Counted from the first letter of the stretch, positions 27,672 through 39,500 are shown. The stretch is 64,000 nucleotides of DNA from Dermatophagoides farinae (GCF_024713945.1 NC_134683.1:4527501-4591500), one strand, 5' to 3'. Translations and numbers: made by a program. Notes: generated by a model from the letters alone, not told the origin.

Positions 27672-29578
27672 TTACAATTGCCAACAACGTTTTTCAAGAT
27701 CACAAATAAATTGAGCAGCATACCGTATGGATGGATCAAGATTATGATATTTATTCAAACAGATTCCATTGAAAACTTCCGAACGAATAGCACGCGAATG
27801 ATGCTTGTATAATCCACGCAATGGTCCAATACCAATATCAATAATCATTATGATAAAACATTCAAGATGAAAATGTTTACCAACATTATCAATAATCAAA
27901 TATTTCAGGTAATGATGGAATTGTTTCTGATCAAATGAATTGTTACGAAACAAATGTGACATTAATCGCACATTTGCAAGATAAAATCTTTTCTCATTCA
28001 CAATATTATCGAATAAATAATCACCATATTTTTGTAATTTATCCATTGATAACGAAAAGTTTTTTTCATAAACAAACTTTGATTCTCCATCTTTCGCTGT
28101 GGTTGTTTTGTTTTGGTTTTGGAAAAATACCTCATTACATTTCTTCCATAATGCATCACGTATTGAATATTTATTTGATTGTCCATTTTGTTGCTGTGGT
28201 TGTGGTTGTTGTTTTTTAACGTTAATACTAAGAATACGTATCAAGAACTGCATATATAATGACAAATTATTCAAATAAATAGATTCAATCAGCTGTTTAT
28301 ATAATTCTTCGACGATTATATTCAACCGTTCCACATTATTGTTGATTGGTAAATTATGTAATTTGCTGCTTAAATAATCCAAATGTTTCTGCACTGTACT
28401 GTTTGTTGGTATCGATGGAATTTGTCGCAATATTTGTTTACAAGTAAAACTAAAATCTTGTGTATTTTTCATCTTTTTATTATTATTATTATCATTGCTT
28501 GTTGATGGTTTTTGCTGCTGTTGCTTTATTGGCGTTGATTGATTGTTTTTGTTGTTCGATTGTAATGTTGTGGCTGCTGTTGGTGGCTGTTTTTGATCGA
28601 ATCTTGATGATAGAAAAATTGCCATTGGATCAATATTTGATGGGGGATTTTGTAAATTTTCAAGATGAACAAGATTTTGTCTAGATGATGTAGGTGATAA
28701 TAATGATGATGATGGTATAAATGGTGTAGGTGTTGATGATGTAATTCGATAATCCCCATAATTGGTGATGGTGGTAGTGGAAACACCCTAAAAATGAAAA
28801 AAAATTGAAAAATGATTTTTCTTTCTTCAAGACATTCACTCACATTGGAATGGCCTGGATAATTATCATGATGATTATTTGATAATTCATCAAATGATAA
28901 TAATGCCGAATTAACCCGATTTGTTGTTGCAATATTCAGATTTGACATTGACATTGAAATATTATTATGATTATCATTTAAATGGTCAAGATTATTATCA
29001 ACAGATCTACAATCCATAGGTTTGTTGTTGTTGTTCATGTTCAACATTGAGGATATTTGTGAATAATCATCATTATTATCGTAATCGTCATTATCACCAA
29101 ATTGGCTAATTAATTCTAATCGTTCATCCAATTCTTTCTGTTGTTGTTGTTGTTGTTGTCGATGTTGAAAATTGTTATTATCGTTGATGTTGGTGGTTTG
29201 CTGATTTATATTGTCAACAATAGCCAAATCTATCATTGTCAACATTGAATTTAATGATTTACCAATAGTTGTCAACATTTGTAATGAACGATCATTTTCA
29301 ATAGGATCAATATTGGATAAATTATCGATAGTTAATAATGATTTTTGTATTTCATTAAAATCATTTTGTCGTAACAATTCAATGGCCGTACGACGTTTTT
29401 GTAATTGTTGACGGTTTAATCGGTCCAATAATTTTTGATCAATCTCCATACTCATTGTTTCAATGTACAATCGATAACATTGACATTTTAATTCGGAATA
29501 ATTACTAGTTGTTGTTGTTGTCGAAGTCGAGGTAGTCGACATTGTGGAAGTTTCGTTTTGATTAACAATTTCATCCAT
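27672..29578 (-). CDS. MIF4G-like helical-repeat protein (putative translation or mRNA factor)
   Basis: Two exons on the minus strand, 29578-28844 and 28787-27672, with phase kept; 616 aa from the ATG in MDEIVNQNE. The frame is open further upstream to 29719, but that part is hydrophobic and probably untranslated. Residues 1-370 are Asn/Gln/Ser/Thr-rich with a helical patch (LLDRLNRQQLQKRRTAIELL). Residues about 380-610 follow the order expected of a MIF4G domain: FTCKQILRQIPSIP; RLNIIVEELYKQLIESIYLN; SIRDALWKKCNEVFF (where MIF4G has the lLnkCq.eFe motif); FYLANVRLMSHLFRNN (lGNi.figeLf); and LECFIIMIIDIGIGPLRG (eClc.lL..iG). This resembles CTIF, PAIP1 or eIF4G relatives that bind RNA helicases or poly(A)-binding protein. 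The domain call rests on pattern, not on a search. Confidence 0.65.
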
Positions 29579-30251
29579 TATGTCCACAATCAGGGAAAAA
29601 AGAATAAAAACAACGTCAATTTTGTTTTTGACAATAATAAACAAAAATGATGAAAACCATGTCAATGAACCACTGAGCAAACTCGGCGAAAAAAAAATTT
29701 TGTTTTCCTTTTTTTTCACCTATTTTCACCTAAATGTTCATCAACAATCGAAATAGTTTTTTGTTTGATGCAACAATAAATTGACCATTTTAATGATATA
29801 ACGCCGCAGCAAAAAATATTGATATACTTCATTTGAAATAGATTTTGATTCATCATTCGGTATTGTTTTCCTAAATAACATCTGATGATCATCAATAAAT
29901 AATTCTTGCAATTGAAAGTTTGTGCAAATTCATGACAATAGATGGCACTAGATTATATTGACTATTTCGACATTTTACGAAATGAATAAATTCCAAACAT
30001 TTAAATAAAACCGATAATTTAGTTATCGGATAATAAATAAACGCAAACAAAAATATTCATTAATTCATTAACATTCTTTAAATTCACACACAAACTAAAC
30101 ATATAAAAACTAAACACAGAACACGACAATCTTTATCTTATGGAGATCACACTATTTTGCAGTGATTTCATTTGAATAAAACTGGTAATTAATTTTTATA
30201 TATCACAATTATTATTAGAAATATAATAAAATATATAGTTAAAGTTGACAA

Positions 30252-30261
30252 AACAGCTGAT
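30252..30261. promoter_or_regulatory. E-box AACAGCTGAT, first copy
   Basis: Matches the AWCAGCTGWT core-promoter E-box described for Drosophila housekeeping genes. It is followed by poly-T and CATTTATTCAGC. Upstream of AIFM3 and also in the divergent promoter of the MIF4G-like gene. Confidence 0.4.
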
Positions 30262-30363
30262 TTTTTTTCATTTATTCAGCCATAGCTGCTCAGATAAAGT
30301 TCAATAGTGGTCGAATCGATTGAAAAACATCATCAAGCAAAATAAAACGAAAGTGAACGTAAA

Positions 30364-30373
30364 AACAGCTGAT
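30364..30373. promoter_or_regulatory. E-box AACAGCTGAT, second copy
   Basis: Second copy 112 nt after the first, with the same poly-T/CATTTATTC flank, so the block was probably duplicated. It lies 320 nt before the AIFM3 ATG. Confidence 0.4.
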
Positions 30374-30442
30374 TTTTTTTCATTTATTCGGCGAGAGAAA
30401 AACGCCCATTCCATATCACAAAGACAAATCAAGGTAAACTTG

Positions 30443-30543
30443 TTTTTTCTGGATTTTCTCAAGGTTTTTTTTCCTCACTCATGATGATGATGATTTTTCT
30501 GGATTTTCTCAAGGTTTTTTTTCCTCACTCATGATGATGATGA
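30443..30543. repeat. Tandem duplication of a 50-bp unit
   Basis: Two essentially identical adjacent copies of a unit that starts TTTTTCTGGATTTTCTC and ends in ATGATGATGA. The AAGGTTTTTTTTCCTCAC part is identical in both, so the duplication is recent. Confidence 0.9.
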
Positions 30544-30692
30544 TTAATCATCAATTTTAGGGAAAAAAATCATTCGATCAATCGCGATTGATTAATTGAA
30601 CTTTCGATTTTGATTTGGATTGTTGTTGGTTGTTGAAATTTTTTTCAATATAGTTTCAAATTTTTCTCATTGAGATTCATTTGCAATTTCGA

Positions 30693-32716
30693 ATGTCTGA
30701 TATTCTTGAACAATCGGTCTGTAAAATTGATGAACTTCAAATCAAAGAGTAAGTTTTATGATAAAATTCTCCTGATTTTCGGTTTTCTAATCTCTTTCTG
30801 ATTTGTTTTTGTGATAGGAAAAAAGTCGTACGCATCGAAAATGTAGGCATCGTTTTATATCGAAAATCTGAAACAGAAATCATTGCATTTGGTAATAGAT
30901 GTTCACATTATAGTGCACCTTTAATCAATGGTAACGTTTTTTTTCTATATATGATTCGCATATCCTGTATAACCGAATTTCAATCAAATTATTCAGGTGT
31001 TATTTATGGTGATTTAGCAATCTGTCCATGGCATGGTGCCTGTTTCAATATCCGTACCGGTGATATTGAAGAATTTCCCGGCTGTAATAATATACCAACA
31101 TTTGACATAGAAATCCGTGATGATGAAGTATTTTTACGTGCAAAAAAAGAAAAATTTGTCACTTCAATACAACGAATATCGATACGACGAATGTCAACAA
31201 ATGAACAAACAATCATCGTCATTGGTGGTGGTCCTGCTGGTTTTCAATGTGCTGAAACATTACGCCAAGAAATTGCCGGTTTTGATGGCCGAATTATTCT
31301 CATATCAGATGAAGATGCTATACCATATGATCGTACTAAATTAAGCAAGGTAAATTGTTCGAAATTCAATGAATTTATTCACTTTATATCATTACCACAC
31401 AGAATCTTGCTAGTAAATTGGAAAATATTGTATTACGTAATGAAGATTATTATCAACAAGCACAGATTGAATTAAAATTACAAACAAAATGTCAACGTCT
31501 TGATACCGATACACAAATGGTATATCTTAATGATGGCACAGCCATACATTATGATAAATGTTTCATAGCAACTGGATCAAGGTTAATTTCATTTCTTTGT
31601 TTTTCTGTATTAATCAAATTGAAATTTTATTTTTGTCTACAATTAGACCACGAAAATATAATTCACCAATGTTGAATGAAAACATTGAAAACATTTTCTA
31701 TCTACGAACCTATCGTGATGCAAACAATATTCATAACCAAATAAATGAAGATAAAAATGTTGTACTTATTGGATCATCGTTTATCGGTAAATATTTGACC
31801 TGCTTCTGTTGTTGATGAAAAATTTTTCTTATTTCTCATTAGTCATTGAAATTGCCTGTTCTATCATAAAATTGGCCAAATCAATAACAATCATAAGCCG
31901 AACGGATGTTCCATATTCACGTACATTAGGAAGACGCATTGGTGCGGCAATTAAAAAAGTTTTAATATCAAAAAATATACGATTCCTATGTACAGGATCA
32001 TCATCGCCATTGGAATTCGTATTGGACGAAGAATCCAATCGTTTAATTCGTATTAAATCACCGGAATTCGCTGAACATATTGAATGTGATGTTTGTGTCA
32101 TCGGTATTGGTAGTGTACCAAATACAGAATTTTTACGTGAATCATCATCATCGAATATTAAACTATCGGATAATAATTGTATTATTGTGGATGAAAATTT
32201 TCAAACATCCGTACCGAATGTTTATGCTGGTGGTGATGTTTGCGTTTATCCGAACCATATATTCGATGATCAAATGATGAATATTGCACATTGGCAAACA
32301 GCTCAAGCACATGGCCGTCAAGCATCATTAGCGATGATGAATCGATTGGCACCGTTGGAAACACGTTTTCAATCGGTAACATTTTTCTGGTCCGCTATAT
32401 TTGGGAAAGGTATACGATTTGCCGGTATTGTTAATGACCCTGATGATTGCCTTATTGATGGTGATATTATCGATTTACATTTTGTTGCCTATTATTTTCG
32501 CGATGATCGTGTGATCGGCGTCGCCACAATCGGCCGTGATCCATTAGCATCAGCATTTGCTGCATTATTACGGGATAATAAAATACTTACCAAACAAGAT
32601 ATCGAGTAAGTGTATGAGCAGCAACAAACAAGTCTATTTCAACAGTAAATTTTTTTTTTCTGTTTTCTCTTTCCAGATCCAATCCAAACGCTTGGTTCGA
32701 AAATAATTTCTCCTAG
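30693..32716 (+). CDS. AIFM3: Apoptosis-inducing factor 3-like Rieske/FAD oxidoreductase
   Basis: Seven exons: 30693-30748, 30818-30930, 30997-31349, 31403-31581, 31647-31786, 31843-32605, 32677-32716; all phases agree and the product is 547 aa. An N-terminal Rieske [2Fe-2S] domain has its ligands in [10 protein letters not shown] and CPWHGACF. A pyridine-nucleotide-disulfide reductase fold follows: the FAD-binding [17 protein letters not shown] near residue 155, the GS motif CFIATGSRP, an NADH-site segment [18 protein letters not shown] (the usual GSSFIG is GSSFIV here), the second FAD motif NVYAGGDVC, and a C-terminal domain. AIFM3/Nfrl proteins are mitochondrial or cytosolic oxidoreductases linked to cell death in mammals; electron partners are unclear. 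No obvious mitochondrial presequence is visible in the short first exon. The gene ends 140 nt from the convergent mL63 stop. Confidence 0.93.
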
Positions 32717-32855
32717 TATTAATTATAATAATTTGAATTATCATTGCAATATTGACGATAAAATAATGTTATAAATTTCACAAAAAAAATTTAATTTCAC
32801 TGACACACAAACACTATAATAATGACTATTTATACAAAATGATTAAAAATAAATC

Positions 32856-33268
32856 TTAATTTTCTTCTTCAAATGTACGTGAACAATTTAATTTTTCCAA
32901 GTAATCGGCTGAATATGATTGCTGTAATGGTTGTTCAATAGTCATACGTGTAAAATCATCCCAATATGGTGGTCGTTCCATATTTTTTGATTCTAAATAT
33001 CGACATTCCTGGGTTTCATTCACATATGGTTTACTCAGATACTTCATCACTTCTTCTTCATATGCTAAATGCTGTACGAGACCAATTTTTTTACCCAATG
33101 TAACCGGTGGTACAAAACGTTTTCGTCTTTTTAAAGGAATGAAAATGAAATTGAATTTGCGACATTTTGCGTCATTTCAACTTACCCGATAAGAACATTT
33201 CCCTTATGTTTCGGTATTGGACCAATAAATTCACGACGAAATGATCGTAGAATTAGTGATAATTTCAT
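32856..33268 (-). CDS. MRPL57: Mitochondrial ribosomal protein mL63 (MRPL57)
   Basis: A small large-subunit protein of the mitochondrial ribosome. Exons on the minus strand: 33268-33186 and 33126-32856, phase kept; 117 aa. The order follows mL63: N-terminal FRREFIGPIPKHKGNV with basic RKRFVPP (where human has WIGKHRRPRFV), then YEEEVMKYLSKPYVNETQE (LSMPYMTREQE in human), and a C-terminal SADYLEKLNCSRTF (IADQLDHLNVTKKW in human). These are comparisons from memory, not an alignment. Divergent from TMEM201, with 172 nt between the start codons. Confidence 0.8.
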
Positions 33269-33334
33269 CTTTTTTATTTGTTAATTTTAGAAGAAAAAAA
33301 CCAAAAATTAAATTCAAATAATCAAATGCGATAA

Positions 33335-33369
33335 ATCAGCTGATCACAAGATGGACGAAATTATCGATA
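33335..33369. promoter_or_regulatory. Shared divergent promoter: E-box ATCAGCTGAT plus DRE TATCGATA
   Basis: ATCAGCTGAT at 33335-33344 and TATCGATA at 33362-33369, both perfect palindromes 17 nt apart, sit in the 172-nt gap between the mL63 and TMEM201 start codons. Both are known Drosophila housekeeping core-promoter motifs, and their pairing in a gap this small supports a bidirectional promoter. Confidence 0.55.
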
Positions 33370-33440
33370 CTCGTGTTAACAATGAGAACCGGCGTGTTTT
33401 TTGTTATTGTTGCTAAACATTCGAAAATGTTTGAAAAATA

Positions 33441-35188
33441 ATGGAATTTCCCGATAATATTTGTAATCCAATCATTTATTCTGCTGCCGCTGTTTCTACA
33501 TTATATTCTGGTTATCTTTTTGTGCGGTATGTTGTTTTTTCTGTTTTGAAAATTTCATTTTTTTTTTGAAAAATCTTTTCAAATACGAAATCAGGCCATG
33601 GATTAGAATAAATGTTGAATGTTGGTTCTGTATGGCCAAACATCGTGTGCGATATACTCAACGTAATTCATGGCATTGTCCTGATTGTCAACAATATAAT
33701 GGATTCAATGTGGATGGTTCATATAATCGTTATATGAGCGAACATTATCATTTAAATTCAAATCGTTTTTGTCGAAATTCAGCTCGAAATAATCGTAATA
33801 TACGATATGAACATTATCGTCTATGCAATGATTGTAATGAACTTGAAGCGATAAAAATTCGAATGATTTCCGAATTTGTCCCTGTGGATGATGGTCGATT
33901 CAATGACGAATTGTTTCAATATCGGCGAAATCTCGATCAAATGTATCCAATTTGTGAAGAATGTCAACAATTGATTCGAAAATTAGTCAATGATGATGAT
34001 TCACTACCTAATCGAATTCCATTATCGAAGCCACCCTCATCATCATCATTATTATTGCCTAAGAATCAATTATTTGGAAATCGTTTGAAAATTTTCGCAT
34101 ATTTTTTGCTCAATTTGGCAACAATTTTTGTGCTATCCATTTTATTTTGTCTAAATCTTCAAGAAGAACCTTTCTCCGGTATTGATGAATCATTGCCGAA
34201 TCTACTAAGTCAAAAAAATAATCTTGGAATCAATTATTTGGATCATTATCTCTATCTTGTTTGTGTGGGATTTCTACTCTATTTTCCATTATTACAAATT
34301 GAACCACAACATCAATCATCATCTTCGAATCATCATACTATTGTTGTTGTTACTTTTGATATTTGTCAACTTTTTCTTTGGTTATTATTAGCCACTAATC
34401 ATCCTCATCATCATTATTATCATCTATTATTACTCGATCAATTTGAAATAATTCGATTACAACGCTTCATAATACCATTATTAATCGGTACTTATCTGGT
34501 GAGATATTTCTATTTTGCAATCTTAAAATATTTCAATTCCACAACCGTCGCATTTGTCGATCAAACTAAAACTCCACAGAAAATCAATGAAAAATCACAA
34601 ACTCCACATAAATATACGAAAGATGAACGATTGATACGAAAACAGATCAAAGATTTATCCATATCACCCATGAATAATGATTTTGATTTGTACAGTTTAG
34701 GCAACAGTATCAATAACAACAACAATGATCAATCTCCATTTATGAGAATTTCAAAACCAAAAACAAATTTTGCAAATTGTTCATTTTTTTCAAATCATAA
34801 TCTCGTGGCCACTACCACTACTACCAAAATGAATTATGATGATAATTATTGGTCAAAATCAAACACCGCCAAAACTACAACAACAATGATGAATAGTCCA
34901 AGAATTCTTAATTATTATATAAAATATGAAAATCGACCCATTGGTAATGATAATTGTTGCAATGATCATCATCAACAACAACAATCGATGATGATCAACA
35001 AACAATCAAATGATAATAGTCTTTGTTTACAAATAACAACAACATTTACATTGATATTAACATTGACAATTTTAATGTTGATGATTGTTTTATTATCATT
35101 ACCATCAACTGGTACAATCCAAATTGATTATCAACATGATCATTTTAATGTGAAATTTTTCTATCCAAATTATACAACTATTATGTAA
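33441..35188 (+). CDS. TMEM201: TMEM201/Samp1-like inner nuclear membrane protein (Ima1 N domain)
   Basis: Exons 33441-33526 and 33595-35188; 559 aa. The N-terminal zinc-binding Ima1 domain is clear: ECWFCMAKHRVRYTQRNSWH, CPDCQQYNGFNVDGSYN, then further CxxC pairs (LCNDCNELE; ICEECQQL). A short hydrophobic segment before it (IIYSAAAVSTLYSGYLFV) is the first helix. Further helices: LKIFAYFLLNLATIFVLSIL; YLYLVCVGFLLYFPLL; VVVTFDICQLFLWLLL; IIPLLIGTYLVRYFYFAIL; and at the very C-terminus TLILTLTILMLMIVLLSL. Family members bind lamins, emerin and LINC-complex proteins and help anchor centrosomes or spindles to the nuclear envelope. The last 19 nt overlap the antisense ankyrin gene. Confidence 0.9.
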
Positions 35189-36276
35189 TTTACATTTTTT
35201 TTTGTTCTTTTACAAATCATTAAATTTTCAAATAAATCCAATAAATGATCATGTTTATATTGTTGACAAATATCCACCGGTGTACGATCATTTGAATCTT
35301 GAATATCAATTCGACTACCTAATTGTAGTAATAATTGCACCGATTCATAATGTCCATCACGTATTGCCAAAAATATTGGTGTCTGGCCCCATTCATCACA
35401 TTGATTTATCAAATTTTTCTGGATGATCATTGATGATAATGAATTGTGATTGATCAGGAATTGGATAGTTGTATATGAATTTGTCTGTGCACAATGATGT
35501 AGAATATTACGATGACAATCATCTAAATGTTCAAGACATGTGGATATATCGTGGATTTTAGCCAGAACAATTTCCATGATTGGTATACAATCGATACATG
35601 ATGCATCCATAAATGGTGTAACGCCACAATTATCGGCGTAATTTATCAATTCTTTTTGATTGATTTCTGAAAGATAATTAGCCAGCATTTCGAATACCAA
35701 GATATGACCATTAATGGCTGCAATATGCATTATATTACGACCATTTTTCAAAGGCTTTGGCCACCAATCTTTCGGTTTTTGATCCATCAATAATTTGATC
35801 AATTCAATATTACCAGTACGTACGGCTAAATGCAAAGCGGTCCAACCATTTTTATCTTCTACTAAATCATCAGCTTGATTATTTAATAATAATTTTACTA
35901 AATTAATATTCTGTTTCGCAATAGAAATCATTAATGCTGTCCAATCACCACGTTTAAAGTCATTGACGATATGTTGATTTTTAATAAAAATACTAGCTAT
36001 TTGATTGGATCCAAATGTACATGCTGTATGTAATGGTGTTTTACCATCCAGATCACGTTTATATAACCACTGATGATCAGCATGATTGACTAATAAAAGG
36101 TAACCAGTTTGAAATGAATCATATTGAGCACAAAGATGCATTAATGATGAATGATATTTCTGTTGTACAATTTGATTACATTCATCGATTAATGATGATG
36201 ATGATGATAGATTAGCAAACCACGAATGATCATCCATTTTGATTCTATCTAATAAGTGATTTGGTTTTATTGCCAT
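35170..36276 (-). CDS. Ankyrin-repeat protein
   Basis: One uninterrupted 368-aa frame on the minus strand. About eight ankyrin repeats are visible, e.g. DGKTPLHTACTFGSNQIAS, DWTALMISIAKQNINLVKLL, NGWTALHLAVRTGNIELIKL, NGRNIMHIAAINGHILVFEM, HRNILHHCAQTNSYTTIQFL, WGQTPIFLAIRDGHYESVQL and NDRTPVDICQQYKHDHLLDL. There is no other domain, signal or membrane segment, so it is probably an intracellular scaffold; the partner is unknown. A start at the second Met (KMDDHSWF) is also possible. Its 3' end overlaps the TMEM201 stop, and its 5' end faces the E-box/TATA promoter at 36.4-36.55 kb. Confidence 0.88.
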   Translation of the reverse strand: MAIKPNHLLDRIKMDDHSWFANLSSSSSLIDECNQIVQQKYHSSLMHLCAQYDSFQTGYLLLVNHADHQWLYKRDLDGKTPLHTACTFGSNQIASIFIKNQHIVNDFKRGDWTALMISIAKQNINLVKLLLNNQADDLVEDKNGWTALHLAVRTGNIELIKLLMDQKPKDWWPKPLKNGRNIMHIAAINGHILVFEMLANYLSEINQKELINYADNCGVTPFMDASCIDCIPIMEIVLAKIHDISTCLEHLDDCHRNILHHCAQTNSYTTIQFLINHNSLSSMIIQKNLINQCDEWGQTPIFLAIRDGHYESVQLLLQLGSRIDIQDSNDRTPVDICQQYKHDHLLDLFENLMICKRTKKNVNYIIVV

Positions 36277-36402
36277 TGTTTTTTTTTGTTGTCATTTGGA
36301 AATTTTATCAAAACAGAAAAAAATTAAATTTTTCAATCACATGTTTGACTATTTCTACATATGCAAAAACATAATCGTCGATGGAAAATAGTAATAATAA
36401 AT

Positions 36403-36551
36403 CACGTGACCGGTATTTAAAAGGAAGCCACGTGATTAATTAGTCAATGTCAATGTGTAGTGAAACGACAACTTGGAACTTTTTTTAGTTCGAAAGAAAA
36501 ATTACCATTCAAAATTCGAATATAAATACTCAATGTCACACACGCTGTTCA
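36403..36551 (+). promoter_or_regulatory. TATA-box promoter with two CACGTG E-boxes
   Basis: CACGTG at 36403-36408 (in TCACGTGAC) and again at 36429-36434, a TATTTAAAAG word between them near 36414, then a consensus TATAAATA at 36521-36528. An initiator-like TTCA places +1 at A36551, exactly 30 nt after the TATA box starts. TCACGTGAC is the type of site bound by USF/MITF/TFEB-class bHLH-zip factors. The nearest + strand gene is the monocarboxylate transporter at 43034, so a long leader intron is the simplest reading. Confidence 0.5.
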
Positions 36552-39500
36552 TACGTTTATTCATTCTATACGATTAATATAATTTAAAAAAAACTTGTCT
36601 TGTCTTGTCTTGTATTTTTGAAACAACTTTTTCGTCTTCTTCGTTTTTCGTGTTTCAACAATGGCGAATGGAAATAATCGCCAAACGTGATATATTGATG
36701 CCGAAGAAGAATTAACCATTGATTAAGAAAGTAGTTATTTTGTGAAAATGAAAAAACATGCTAATTATTCGATTGAGTAATTATTGTCTTCATAAAAAAA
36801 TGAAGCAGAATTTTTTTTACGTGTGATCCCGTTCGTAAACAACGGTTCCTTGAAATTGGGCTACAAAAAAAACAAATAAATCGATGTGTTTCATTCGTTG
36901 TCGTCATCGTCGCCTTGGTTGTTGTTCAATGAAATAATATAGCTTGGCTAGAACCGCTTCATTCTGGTTTGAAGTGGTTTTTTCTCTTGTTGTTGTTTTC
37001 AGTTCAATTTTTGATTTGCGCTGTGTAATTATGGTTTATACTGGCTGGCTTGATTGGTTTTGTATACAGCATTCACACACACATAACACAAACAATTTCG
37101 CGTTTTCAATGGAGCCAGAATTGTTTTACTTTTTTTTTGTTATTGTTGCCCGATTTCGATCCAAGAATTTGGAAGATGAAAATTAATGAATGAAAAAGCA
37201 GCAGCAGCAATCAATAATCTGGACAGATTTAAATTGATCAATTATTCAAGCTGAAAAAAACAATTTAAAATGGAAGAAAAAAATCAATCAGAAACACGCA
37301 CACACAAATGAGAATTCAGACGTTTATATCACAAATTAAACATTTGTGATTTATTTTAAAAATTCATCAATGATAAAAAATTAATTTTCTTTTTTTGTTT
37401 TTGAAAATTTTCAATACAATTTCCGGTGATCAGAATTTTCTTTATTTTTCCAGGATTATCAAACGTCATCTAATGATGGACAATGCAAATAACACACACT
37501 TGTGAGCATGTGTAAATAGAAGCGGGAAAATTCTGTTTTGACTCATTCGAATGTTTTTTGTTTTGTTGGTATTCTGTTTTGTTTTTTCTTTCAATCTTTC
37601 TTTGGTGACAATCCAACAAATGATCATGTCGATATGTTCCGGTATCCGGTAATAAATAATGCAAAGTAATGAATATCTTTCGACACGTTATTATAATTGA
37701 ACTAGACGCCATGTTTTGTGTGTGTGTGTGTGTATTTAGTACCTAATGAAGAATATATAGCTGCAGCAACGACAATGAATATCCTTTTCATCTCGAAAAC
37801 TTATCATCATCATTATCATCATTGACGACAAGAAAAAAAACAAACCAACAACAACAACAACAACAAATAACGACGACGACTACCAAAAATACAAAAAAAA
37901 AAAATTTACTTTACTTTTCACAACAACAACGAACCCGAAAAATATTCTAGCGGCCTAAAATGATGAGTGAACGACGCCATGAACCAGAATGAATCCAACA
38001 AGCCGACCAACAACAAAAATAAATGAAAAAAACGACTACTGTATGTATTTACCAATCCAATGCATTCATGTTTTATATGTACCACGACAATAATAATATT
38101 CAGTTCTGTTTTTGTCAAATTTTTTTTTTCTTTACCAACTGTGTGTTTGTGTTTATGTGTGTTATGTGCACTATACACACACACATATAGCCATTCATTA
38201 TATATAATGTTGTTTAGGTTTTTGCTTCTTCTTTTCCTTCTTTTTTCGATAGTTTTTTCTTTTTTTTCCCATAAAAAAGTGGAAAGAATTTGTATATGAA
38301 TTTCCATTGAGTGTTTGTATGTGTTCTACAGACACATTCATGCTTCATACATTCATATAGAGAGAGAGAATTCGATAATCATCATCAATTGCCATGAGTT
38401 TTTTTTTATGTAATGAATGATGAGCATATTCTGTATCAAGTAATGATGATTTCTATTCCATTTTTCATCATTCATTCATTTATATCCACATCAAATGATT
38501 GTGTAGTTTTTTTTTATATAATTCATGATTACGATGATCTGTGTGTGTGTGTATGTTGTTGTTGCTATCAACAATTATCAAGAAAAAAAAATTGAAATTA
38601 CCAATTTTAACAAATCCATCCATACATCAATAAATGTGTATTTTATATAATGATCACGATGATGGTTGACATCCTTTTTCAATTCACAGCCGTCATCTGA
38701 TATGTGATATGATGGCCAAATAGATCGATGATGATGACGATGACGATGATCATTTCAACTTTTAGTTAATTTCATTTAAAATTGCTTTTATCCTGTGTGT
38801 GTTTTTCGTTGTTTTTTTTTGGATTTTTTTTTTCGTCTCCGTTTTTTTTTATAAAACTTGATCAAATTTTTTTTTATCATCTATGTGTGCGTGTCTGTTC
38901 CATTTTGAATTTTATTCGATAAAATCGATATTGATCATAAAGTATCTAATATATCAGAATTATTTTTTTGTGCTGTTTTTTATTCTTCTTTTCTATATTA
39001 TCGTCATAAATATGAAAACAAATACACAGCGATAGCAACAACCAAGTTAGCTGCCGTCTTGTGATTTTGAAAAATATTACGGACTAAACAACAACAACAA
39101 CTACGCAAAAAAAACTGTTGCCAATCGCACCTAATCATTATCCTTAGTAAGTTCCAGAATTGTCCATTTTTTTTATTCATTATTCATGGTGATGGTGATG
39201 ATGATAAACCGATTATCTGGATTTTAACATTACTTTGTTTCTCATTTATTTTTTTGTTAATCTCAACATTATCATTTGACGATGATGTGTGTGTGTGTGT
39301 GTGTTGTATTTGACAGTTTCCCAGTGAACTAAAAATCAACAACAGAAGAATTTGTTTTTTTTTTTGAATTATTTGATTTATTATTTGTTTGATGATAATT
39401 CGATTGATAGAAAAAAAAGAATTCTTTGATATGAATTGGATGAATGAAATGAACTGAATGTATGAAATTGGAGGCACATGAATTGATTATGAAAAATTGA

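Larger units (their letters stand above)
29579..30692. other. Divergent promoter region between MIF4G-like gene and AIFM3
   Basis: 1.1 kb, non-coding. It contains a TAGATGGCACTA word near 29939 (reverse of the recurring GCCATCTA motif), two AACAGCTGAT E-boxes each followed by poly-T and CATTTATTC (30252, 30364), and a tandem duplication of 50 bp at about 30443-30543. Confidence 0.6.

Noticed and set aside
29579-29719. Upstream extension of the MIF4G-like ORF with a hydrophobic N-terminus
   Set aside because: Hydrophobic residues come from T-rich DNA, the domain is cytosolic in known relatives, and MDEIVNQNE is a more natural start.
36485-36505. Possible heat-shock element (AGTTCGAAAGAAAAA)
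   Set aside because: The GAA/TTC units are not in the required alternating 5-bp register.
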